This document shows positions 28,783 through 35,731 of a DNA stretch of 64,000 nucleotides, piece by piece. Every line of letters begins with the position of its first letter. Position 1 is the stretch's first letter. Under the pieces are notes generated by a model. That model did not search any database. It was not told the DNA's origin and worked only from the letters and a program-made list of their open reading frames with translations. The position numbers and the translations under genes were made by a program. The stretch is taken from NCBI RefSeq assembly GCF_016863495.1, contig NZ_BOOZ01000004.1:62001-126000 (forward strand), given 5' to 3'. This DNA comes from Micromonospora andamanensis (GTDB taxonomy: Bacteria > Actinomycetota > Actinomycetes > Mycobacteriales > Micromonosporaceae).

Positions 28783-29906
28783 CCGACCTGCTCTACGACT
28801 CCGACGAGGAGGCGCTGCGCGGCAGCGTACGCGCGCTGTTGGCCGCGCACGCACCGTGGCAGCGGGTGCTGGCCGCCGTGGACACTGGTGAGCCGTACGA
28901 CGCGGCGCTGTGGCGCCGGCTTGTCGACCAGGTGGGCGTGACAGGTCTGGCCGTGCCCGCCGAGCACGGCGGCGCCGGAGCCGGTTACCGCGAGGTCGCG
29001 GTGGTGCTCGAGGAACTGGGCCGGGCGGTCGCGCCGGTGCCCTTCCTGGGCGCTGTGGTGGCCACCCGGGCGTTGCTCGCCTGCGACGGGTCCGCCCTGC
29101 TGCGGCAGGTCGCCGCCGCCGAACGCGACGTGGCGTTGGCTGTCGGCTTCGCCACCGCGCCCGACGCGGCTTTCGATGCGGTCACTGTCGGCCCCGGGCC
29201 GACGCTGTGCGGCCGGGTGGTCGGCGTCGCCGACACCGCGCCGGGTGGCCTGCTGCTGGTCCCGACCGGCGACGGGTTGTACGCGGTGGACGCCGCCGAA
29301 CCGGCGGTGCGGACGACTCCCGTGGTGTCGCTCGACGCCACCCGGCCGCTTGTCGATATCGACTTCACCGCCGCGCCCGCCCGCCGGCTCGCAACGGGCG
29401 AGCCGGCCGCCACAGCGGTGACCGCGGCGCTCACCGCGGGCGCGGCGCTGCTCGCCTCCGAGCAGCTCGGGGTGGCGCAGTGGTGTCTGGACACGACAGT
29501 GGCCTACGTGCGGCAGCGCCACCAGTTCGGCCGTCCGGTCGGCTCGTTCCAGGCGGTCAAGCACCGGCTGGCCGACCTCTGGGTGGAGCTGACCGAGGCC
29601 CGCGCGGTGGCCCGGCACGCCGCCGACCGGCTGGGTGACACCGGTACCGAGGCGGCGCTGGCAGCCGCGCTGGCGCAGGCGTACTGCGGCCCGGTTGCGG
29701 TCCGGGCGGCGGAGGTCTGCGTCCAGCTGCACGGCGGGCTGGGCTTCACCTGGGAGCACCCGGCCCATCTCTATCTCAAACGGGCGAAGAGCACCGCCAT
29801 CGCCTTCGGCACCGCCGACCGGCACCGGGCCGCCCTGGCCCGGCTGGTCGACCTGCCCGGACCGGGCACCGTCGACGGCGTCACAGATCGCTGTACCGGC
29901 AGGTAA
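28779..29906 (+). CDS. Acyl-CoA dehydrogenase, subunit 2 of a probable heteromeric pair
   Basis: This 375-residue protein has acyl-CoA dehydrogenase-like domains. The N-terminal helices include GLAVPAEHGGAGAGYREVAVVLEELGRAVAPVPF. The middle sheet is degenerate and lacks a clear substrate-loop motif. The C-terminal domain has RHQFGRPVGSFQAVKHRLADLW and QLHGGLGFTWEHPAHLYLKRAKS. The weak middle domain and strong C-terminal motifs fit the flavin-binding partner of a heterotetramer with the preceding gene. The GTG start overlaps the upstream stop by four bases, so production is coupled. The substrate is unknown. Confidence 0.88.
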   Translation: MTDLLYDSDEEALRGSVRALLAAHAPWQRVLAAVDTGEPYDAALWRRLVDQVGVTGLAVPAEHGGAGAGYREVAVVLEELGRAVAPVPFLGAVVATRALLACDGSALLRQVAAAERDVALAVGFATAPDAAFDAVTVGPGPTLCGRVVGVADTAPGGLLLVPTGDGLYAVDAAEPAVRTTPVVSLDATRPLVDIDFTAAPARRLATGEPAATAVTAALTAGAALLASEQLGVAQWCLDTTVAYVRQRHQFGRPVGSFQAVKHRLADLWVELTEARAVARHAADRLGDTGTEAALAAALAQAYCGPVAVRAAEVCVQLHGGLGFTWEHPAHLYLKRAKSTAIAFGTADRHRAALARLVDLPGPGTVDGVTDRCTGR

Positions 29907-29947
29907 CAACCAGGCATCGAGGGTGTTGACGAAACACGCGAGAAACG

Positions 29948-29962
29948 TACACTCCGAGTGTA
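29948..29962. promoter_or_regulatory. 15-bp palindrome before the HAAT transporter operon
   Basis: TACACT-CCG-AGTGTA has perfect 6-bp arms and lies 30 bases upstream of the ATPase start. Its size and position suggest a TetR-type operator; the TetR gene at 35033 is the nearest candidate. Confidence 0.6.
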
Positions 29963-29992
29963 ATAAGTTGGCACGAGGTGAGGGGTGGGCTG

Positions 29993-30775
29993 ATGGCGGA
30001 CGGTCTCGCACTGCACCAGGTCGGCGTCCGCTTCGGCGGCCTCACCGCCCTCGACGACGTCTCGCTCGAGGTCGGGCCGGGTGAGGTGGTGGGGGTGATC
30101 GGCCCCAACGGGGCCGGCAAGACCACCCTGTTCAACGTGGTGTGCGGCTTCGTCACCGCGCACACCGGCACGTTGACCCTCGACGGCCGGCCCTTCCGAC
30201 CACTACCGCACCGGCTGACCCGGCTGGGCATCGCCCGGACGTTGCAGGGCACCGGCCTGTTCGCCGGGCTCACCGTGCTGGAGAACGTGATGGCCGGCGC
30301 CACCCACTCCGCCCGTACCGGCCTGGTGCCGGCCCTGCTCGGGCTGCCCCGCAGCGACCGCGACGAGCGCCGGCTGCGCGAGCAGGCCCGCGCCGTCCTG
30401 GCCGACCTGGGCATCGACGCGTACGCCGACGCCGCGCCGGGCACCCTCCCGTTCGCGGTACGCCAGCGGGTCGCGCTGGCCCGCGCGCTGGCCGCCCGCC
30501 CCCGGCTGCTGCTGCTCGACGAGCCGGCCGGCGGCCTCGGCGCCGACGACGTGGACACCCTCGCCGAGCTGATCCGGCAGTTGCCGCACCGGGCCGCCGA
30601 CCCCTGCGCGGTGCTGCTCGTGGAACACCACATGGACCTGGTCATGGCGGTCTGTGACCGGATCGTGGTACTCGACTTCGGGCGGGTCGTCGCCACCGGG
30701 CCGCCCGAGGCGGTCCGTGAGGATCCGGCGGTGGTGGACGCCTACCTCGGTGCCGCAGTCGACGAGGCCGCGTAG
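29993..30775 (+). CDS. ABC transporter ATP-binding protein, LivG type
   Basis: This 260-residue ATPase belongs to a branched-chain-amino-acid/amide-type (HAAT) importer. It has Walker A GPNGAGKTT, Walker B LLLLDEPAGGLG, and HHMDLVMAVCDRIVVLDFG near the C-terminus, typical of LivG. The ABC signature is unusual: where LSGGQ is expected the sequence reads LPFAVRQRVALARALA. ATG 29993 is preferred over GTG 29978 because GAGGGG lies eight bases before it. It is the first gene of the transporter operon and overlaps the next gene by one base (TAGTG). In this family such importers carry amino acids, amides, or aromatic and aliphatic acids. Confidence 0.9.
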   Translation: MADGLALHQVGVRFGGLTALDDVSLEVGPGEVVGVIGPNGAGKTTLFNVVCGFVTAHTGTLTLDGRPFRPLPHRLTRLGIARTLQGTGLFAGLTVLENVMAGATHSARTGLVPALLGLPRSDRDERRLREQARAVLADLGIDAYADAAPGTLPFAVRQRVALARALAARPRLLLLDEPAGGLGADDVDTLAELIRQLPHRAADPCAVLLVEHHMDLVMAVCDRIVVLDFGRVVATGPPEAVREDPAVVDAYLGAAVDEAA

Positions 30776-31494
30776 TGGGCGGCGATCTGCTCACCGCCGA
30801 AGCCCTGGCCGCCGGCTACGGGCCGGTGCCGGTGCTGCACAACGTGGACCTGCGGGTGCCCACCGGCACCATCGCCGCCGTCATCGGGGCCAACGGCGCC
30901 GGCAAGACCACCCTGCTGCGCGCCCTGTCGGGCATGCTGCGCCCGACCGCCGGGCGGATCGTCTTCGACGGCCGCGACCTGCGCGGCACCCCGGTCGAGC
31001 AACTCGTCCGGCGCGGCGTGGCGCACGTGCCGGAGGGGCGCGGCGTGATCGGCGAACTCACCGTGGCGGAGAACCTGCGCCTCGGCGCGCTGTGGCGGCG
31101 GGACCGGGCCGCCGCCGCGAGCGCCCTCGACGAGGTCTACCAGCTGTTCGAGCCGCTGGCCCGGCGTCGGCGCCACCTCGGCCACCAGCTCTCCGGCGGC
31201 GAGCGGCAGATGTTGGCGCTCGGTCGGGCACTGGTCGGCCGGCCCCGCCTGCTGCTGTTGGACGAACCGTCGCTCGGTCTGGCACCACGGGTGGTGGCCC
31301 AGACCATGGCGCTGCTGCGCCAACTGTGCGACGACACCGGGCTGACCGTGCTGCTCGTCGAGCAGAACGTGCGCAGCGCCCTGGCCGTCGCCGACCAGGG
31401 CATCGTGATGTCGCTCGGCCGGGTCGTCCTGGCCGCCCCGGCGGCCCGGCTGCGCGACGACGCCGAGCTGCGCCACGCCTACCTCGGATTCTGA
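30775..31494 (+). CDS. ABC transporter ATP-binding protein, LivF type
   Basis: This 239-residue second ATPase of the HAAT importer has Walker A GANGAGKTT, the family-typical VPEGRGVIGELTVAENL, signature LSGGERQML and Walker B LLLLDEPSLGLAP. LivF and LivG form the heterodimeric motor. The GTG start overlaps the upstream stop by one base and the gene is followed 14 bases later by the first permease, so they are one operon. Confidence 0.92.
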   Translation: MGGDLLTAEALAAGYGPVPVLHNVDLRVPTGTIAAVIGANGAGKTTLLRALSGMLRPTAGRIVFDGRDLRGTPVEQLVRRGVAHVPEGRGVIGELTVAENLRLGALWRRDRAAAASALDEVYQLFEPLARRRRHLGHQLSGGERQMLALGRALVGRPRLLLLDEPSLGLAPRVVAQTMALLRQLCDDTGLTVLLVEQNVRSALAVADQGIVMSLGRVVLAAPAARLRDDAELRHAYLGF

Positions 31495-31508
31495 ACGCAA
31501 GGAGGACC

Positions 31509-32387
31509 GTGGACCGCTTCCTCTTTCTCACCTTCGACGGACTGTCGAGGGGCGCGGTCTACGCCGCGTTCGCCCTCGCCCTGGTACTGATCTGGCGGGC
31601 CGGTCGGATCGTCAACTTCGCCCAGGGCGCGATGGCGGTGGCCGCCGCGTACGTCGCGTACAGCGTCACCGCCGTGACCGGGTCGTACTGGCTCGGCTTC
31701 GGTGCGGCGCTGCTCGCCGGGCTGCTGCTCGGCGCGATCGTCGACGTCGCGGTGATGCGGCTTGTGGATCACCGGTCACCGCTCAACCCGGTGATCGTCG
31801 CACTCGGGCTGGTCCTGCTGATCCAGGCGGTCCTCGGCATGGTGTACGGAAACGAGTACCTACCCGCCCGCACGCCGTTCAGCCGGAGCGCGCTGGCGGT
31901 CGGCGGCACGCCGGTGCTCTCCCCGTACGACCTGTTCGTCTTCGCCACCGTCGGAGTGGTCGGCGCGGCCCTCGTCTGGATCTTCACCCGGACCGCGATC
32001 GGGCTGCGGATGCGGGCGGCGGCGTTCGCACCCGAGGTGTCCCGGCTGCTCGGTGTGAACGTCGGCGGCATGCTCACCCTCGGCTGGGCGTTGGCCTCGG
32101 GTGTCGGGGCGCTGGCCGCGATGCTGATCATCCCCACCGAGCTGGGTCTGCATCCACACGCGATGGACCTGGTCTTCGTCTCCGCGTTCACCGCAGCGGT
32201 GCTCGGCGGGCTGGACAGCCCGCCCGGGGCTGTCGTCGGTGGACTGGGGGTCGGGCTGCTGCTGTCCTACGTGAGCGGTTACGCCGGGGGCGACCTCATC
32301 CCGCTGGCGGTGCTCGCGCTGCTGCTGACGGTGCTGCTGCTGCGCCCCGGCGGACTGTTCGCCCCGGTCACCGCGAGGCGGGTGTGA
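31509..32387 (+). CDS. ABC transporter permease, LivH type
   Basis: This 292-residue membrane protein has about eight hydrophobic segments and the LivH-like patterns RIVNFAQGAMAVAAAYVAY near the N-terminus and GLDSPPGAVVGGLGVGLL near residue 240. GTG 31509 follows an AAGGAGG site by four bases. It is the first pore subunit of the HAAT importer and overlaps the second permease gene by four bases. Confidence 0.92.
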   Translation: MDRFLFLTFDGLSRGAVYAAFALALVLIWRAGRIVNFAQGAMAVAAAYVAYSVTAVTGSYWLGFGAALLAGLLLGAIVDVAVMRLVDHRSPLNPVIVALGLVLLIQAVLGMVYGNEYLPARTPFSRSALAVGGTPVLSPYDLFVFATVGVVGAALVWIFTRTAIGLRMRAAAFAPEVSRLLGVNVGGMLTLGWALASGVGALAAMLIIPTELGLHPHAMDLVFVSAFTAAVLGGLDSPPGAVVGGLGVGLLLSYVSGYAGGDLIPLAVLALLLTVLLLRPGGLFAPVTARRV

Positions 32388-33490
32388 GCGCCACCCGGGC
32401 GTCGGCGCCGCCCACCCGGCGCGCCGCCGTCGATTCCACAGGCCCCGGCCGGTCGCTGCCGACACTGGTCCGTCACCTCGCGGTCGCGGCCGGCGTCGCG
32501 CTGCTGGTGCTGATGGCCAGCTACCAGCTCGACTCGTTCCGCAACTTCCAACTGGCCACGGTGGCGGCCTACCTCTGCGCCACCGCCGGGCTGACCGTCC
32601 TCACCGGGCTCTGCGGCCAGCTCTCGCTGGGGCACGGTGCGCTGATGGCCACCGGCGCGTACACCCTCGCGTTGGTGCAGAACGCCTTCGCCGAGCGGGG
32701 CCTCACCGCCGGCGGGCTGCTCGTCGTGTCGCTGGTGGTGGCCGTGCTGGCCACCGTCGTCGTCGGCGCGGTCGTCGGGGTCGCCGCCGCCCGGTTGCGC
32801 GGGCCTTACCTGGCCGGTCTCACCCTGGCGGTGGCGGTGGTGGTGCCGGCGCTTACCGTCACCTTCGACGGCGTCTTCAACGGTGAGCAGGGCCTGGCGG
32901 TGCCGGTGGCGCCCGCCCCGGCCGGGCTGGGCAGCTACTTCCCGCACGAGCGGTGGCAGCTCTGGGTGGCCACCGCGGCGACCCTGCTCTGCCTGGTGCT
33001 GCTGGCGAACCTGGTCCGCAGCAGGTACGGCCGCTGCTTCCGGGCGGTACGCGACGACGAGGTGGCCGCCGGCCTGGCCGGCATCCACGTGGCGCGTACC
33101 CAGGTCATCGCGTTCGTGATCAGCGCGGGCAGCGCCGGCCTCGGCGGGGCCCTGCTGGCGGTGCTCGCGCAGAGCGTGTCACCTGGCGCGTTCGGTCTGA
33201 CGTTGTCGCTGTTCCTGCTGATGGCTGTGGTCATCGGCGGTCTCGGTCGACTCGCCGGGGCGGTCTGGGGTGCCTTCCTGCTGGTCGCCCTGCCCGACCT
33301 GACGCACTCGCTTACCAACCTGTTCACCCTCTCGCCGGCGACGGCGCAACGGCTGGAGGGCAACCTGCCGCTGGCGATCTTCGGCAGCACGTTGATCGCA
33401 GTCATGATCGTCGCCCCCGGCGGCGTTCAGGGGCTGCTGTCCCGGCTGACCCGGGCGTTGCGCGCCCGCTGGCCGGCCGGGCGGTCGTGA
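32384..33490 (+). CDS. ABC transporter permease, LivM type
   Basis: This 368-residue membrane protein is the second pore subunit of the HAAT importer. After a hydrophilic N-terminal tail it has LTGLCGQLSLGHGALMATGAY (LivM hallmark, ~75-95), a conserved RYGRCFRAVRDDEVAAGLAG cytoplasmic loop (~210-230), and hydrophobic segments to the C-terminus. GTG 32384 overlaps the LivH-type stop by four bases. It is followed 65 bases later by the binding-protein gene. Confidence 0.92.
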   Translation: MSATRASAPPTRRAAVDSTGPGRSLPTLVRHLAVAAGVALLVLMASYQLDSFRNFQLATVAAYLCATAGLTVLTGLCGQLSLGHGALMATGAYTLALVQNAFAERGLTAGGLLVVSLVVAVLATVVVGAVVGVAAARLRGPYLAGLTLAVAVVVPALTVTFDGVFNGEQGLAVPVAPAPAGLGSYFPHERWQLWVATAATLLCLVLLANLVRSRYGRCFRAVRDDEVAAGLAGIHVARTQVIAFVISAGSAGLGGALLAVLAQSVSPGAFGLTLSLFLLMAVVIGGLGRLAGAVWGAFLLVALPDLTHSLTNLFTLSPATAQRLEGNLPLAIFGSTLIAVMIVAPGGVQGLLSRLTRALRARWPAGRS

Positions 33491-33555
33491 CCGTTCCACC
33501 CGCTCACCCCAACCACCCATCTCGCACAACCGGACCGATGAAAGGTCGGTGTCCC

Positions 33556-34836
33556 ATGCGAACCACGGCACGGCGCGGTCTCGTGATCGCCACCACCCTC
33601 ACCCTGCTGCTCAGCTCCACCGCCTGTGGATCCGACGACGGACCCGGATCGGGCGCGCCGGTGCCCGGCGTCACCGACACGGAGATCATCGTCGGCACCC
33701 ACATGCCGCTCACCGGTCCGGCGTCCGCCGGCTACTCGAAGATCGCCCCGGCGACGAAGGCGTACTTCGACTACGTCAACGCCAACGGCGGCGTGCACGG
33801 TCGCACCATCACCTACAAGATCATGGACGACGGCTACAACCCCGCCACCACCCAACAGGTCGTCCGCCAACTCGTGTTGCAGGACAAGGTCTTCGCCATC
33901 CTCAACGGGCTCGGCACGCCGACCCACACCGGCGTGCTGGACTTCCTGCACACCAACCGGGTGCCCGACCTCTTCGTCGCCTCCGGCAGCCGTAGCTGGG
34001 ACCAGCCCGACCGCTACCCGAACACCTTCGGCTTCAACCCGGACTACACGGTCGAGGGCAAGATCCTGGCGAACCACGTGAAGACCACCCTGCCTGATCG
34101 CAAGGTCTGCTTCCTCGGGCAGGCCGACGACTTCGGCCGGGACGCGCTGGCCGGCGTGGAGAAGGTGCTCGGTGCCGACGGCGTGACCGACCGCCAGACC
34201 TACGTCACAAGCAACACGAACGTCGCGCCGCAGATCGGGGCGTTCAAGGCCGCCGGTTGCGAGGTGGTCATCCTGGCCACCGTGCCGGGCTTCACCGCGC
34301 TGTCCGTCGGCACCGCCGCCCGACTGGACTTCCGCCCGCAGTGGGTGGTGTCGAACGTGGGCGCCGACCATCCGACGCTGGCTCGGCAGCTCGGCGACGC
34401 CGCCGGGCTGCTGGAGGGCATGGTCGGGCTGAACTACCTGCCGATGCAGAACGACGCCGACGATCCGTGGATCCAGTTGTTCACCAAGGTCAACACGGAG
34501 CACAACGGCGGCGCGGAGTTCGACGGCAACACCGTCTACGGGATGGCTGTGGGCTACCTGTTCGTCCAGGTGCTGTTGGCCGCCGGCAAGGACCTCACCC
34601 GCGAGTCGCTTGTCGAGGCCGTCCGCAAGGGCGGTTACCAGGGACCCGGTGTCGCGCCGTTGCGGTTCTCCGGCACCGACCACTCCGGCTACGGCGGTGG
34701 CCGGCTGAGCCGGGTCGAGGGTGGCGAGCAGCGCTACTTCGGCCCGACCTACGAGACCGACGAGGCCGACGGACCCGTCAACGAGTACACCGCACCGCCG
34801 GTGGCGCCGCCCGCGAACGGCGTGCCGAGCGCCTGA
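33556..34836 (+). CDS. HAAT transporter substrate-binding lipoprotein (LivK type)
   Basis: This ~426-residue extracellular receptor has a lipoprotein signal (LLLSSTAC lipobox, Cys near residue 23). The Peripla_BP_6 fold begins DTEIIVGTHMPLTGPASAGYS and continues YKIMDDGYNPATTQQVVRQLV, typical of LivK-like receptors of non-amino-acid ligands. ATG 33556 is preferred because AAAGG lies about 11 bases before it; ATG 33538, six codons upstream and in frame, lacks a ribosome site. It is the last gene of the importer operon, followed by a 20-bp terminator. The nearby dehydrogenases suggest a carboxylic-acid ligand. Confidence 0.9.
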   Translation: MRTTARRGLVIATTLTLLLSSTACGSDDGPGSGAPVPGVTDTEIIVGTHMPLTGPASAGYSKIAPATKAYFDYVNANGGVHGRTITYKIMDDGYNPATTQQVVRQLVLQDKVFAILNGLGTPTHTGVLDFLHTNRVPDLFVASGSRSWDQPDRYPNTFGFNPDYTVEGKILANHVKTTLPDRKVCFLGQADDFGRDALAGVEKVLGADGVTDRQTYVTSNTNVAPQIGAFKAAGCEVVILATVPGFTALSVGTAARLDFRPQWVVSNVGADHPTLARQLGDAAGLLEGMVGLNYLPMQNDADDPWIQLFTKVNTEHNGGAEFDGNTVYGMAVGYLFVQVLLAAGKDLTRESLVEAVRKGGYQGPGVAPLRFSGTDHSGYGGGRLSRVEGGEQRYFGPTYETDEADGPVNEYTAPPVAPPANGVPSA

Positions 34837-34842
34837 CCCGCC

Positions 34843-34891
34843 CGCCGGTACGCACCGCCCGGACCCGGACCCCGGGCGGTGCGTACCGGCG
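34843..34891 (+). terminator. Terminator of the HAAT transporter operon
   Basis: A perfect 20-bp stem (34843-34862 with 34872-34891, 9-base loop) lies seven bases after the binding-protein stop. It is one of the strongest terminators in the window. Confidence 0.9.
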
Positions 34892-35032
34892 AGGTGCGCC
34901 GACCCTCGCCGGCCCGCCGCGACCCGCAGCGGACCGGGGCCCGCTCGACGAGGCTCGTCCGGGCAGGGTCTCAGAGAACGCCTAGACTCGGCTCGCACGA
35001 ACGCGAGGCCAGGGGTGAGGGGGACGGCGGGG

Positions 35033-35644
35033 ATGGTCAGTGCCGAGGCGGCCGGTCGGGTCGACGGGCGCACCGCCCGCGCCGAGCGCACCCGGGCGGC
35101 GATCGTCGAGGCGCATCTCACGCTCATCTCCGAGGGTGACCTGCGCCCGACAGGTGAACGCATCGCCGAGCGGGCCGGCATCTCCCTGCGGACGCTCTGG
35201 ACCAACTTCAAGGACATGGAGACGCTCTTCGAGGCCAGTGGCGCGGAGCTGCTCCGCCAGCAGGACGCCGCGTGGCGGCCGATCTCGCCCGGGTTGCCGT
35301 TGGTGAAGCGGGTCGACGCGTTCTGCCGGCAGCGGGCGAAACTGCTGCAACTCATCGCGCCCTCGGCTCGGGCGGCGCAGATGCGCGAACCGGTCTCCGC
35401 CCAGTTGCGGCGCAACCGGCTCAAGCACATCGCCCGGGTACGCGACGAGGTCGAGCAACTGTTCGCCGAGGAGCTGGACCGCGCCGGGCCGGCGCGGGAA
35501 CAGTTGGTAAACGCCGTGGTGGCGGCGAGCACCTGGCCGGCGTGGTCGACCCTGCGCGACGGTCTCGGGTTGGGCGTCGACGCCGCCCGGGCGGTGATGG
35601 CCCGCACCGTCGGCGCGCTGCTGGCCGAGCCGGTGGACCGCTGA
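35033..35644 (+). CDS. TetR-family transcriptional regulator
   Basis: This 203-residue protein has an N-terminal helix-turn-helix (RAAIVEAHLTLISEGDLRPTGERIAERAGISLRTLWTNFKDMETLF, ~20-65; the recognition helix is SLRTLWTNF) and an all-helical effector domain. Its place after the importer operon and before the LuxR-type gene makes it a candidate regulator of the dehydrogenase and importer units. A GTG at 35015 in the same frame is an alternative start. Confidence 0.85.
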   Translation: MVSAEAAGRVDGRTARAERTRAAIVEAHLTLISEGDLRPTGERIAERAGISLRTLWTNFKDMETLFEASGAELLRQQDAAWRPISPGLPLVKRVDAFCRQRAKLLQLIAPSARAAQMREPVSAQLRRNRLKHIARVRDEVEQLFAEELDRAGPAREQLVNAVVAASTWPAWSTLRDGLGLGVDAARAVMARTVGALLAEPVDR

Positions 35645-35712
35645 CCCGCGCCACTGTCGCCGGGCTGCCGCACATTCACCCCTTCTCAAGCGCCTGTCGG
35701 TAGGCGAGACTC

Positions 35713-35731
35713 GATGCATGATTAATGCATC
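35713..35731. promoter_or_regulatory. Palindrome overlapping the start of the LuxR-type gene
   Basis: GATGCAT-GATTA-ATGCATC is a perfect 7+5+7 inverted repeat. It covers the ATG at 35718, so a bound protein, or the RNA hairpin itself, would block initiation. It shares the element TGCAT with the palindrome at 27589. Confidence 0.55.
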
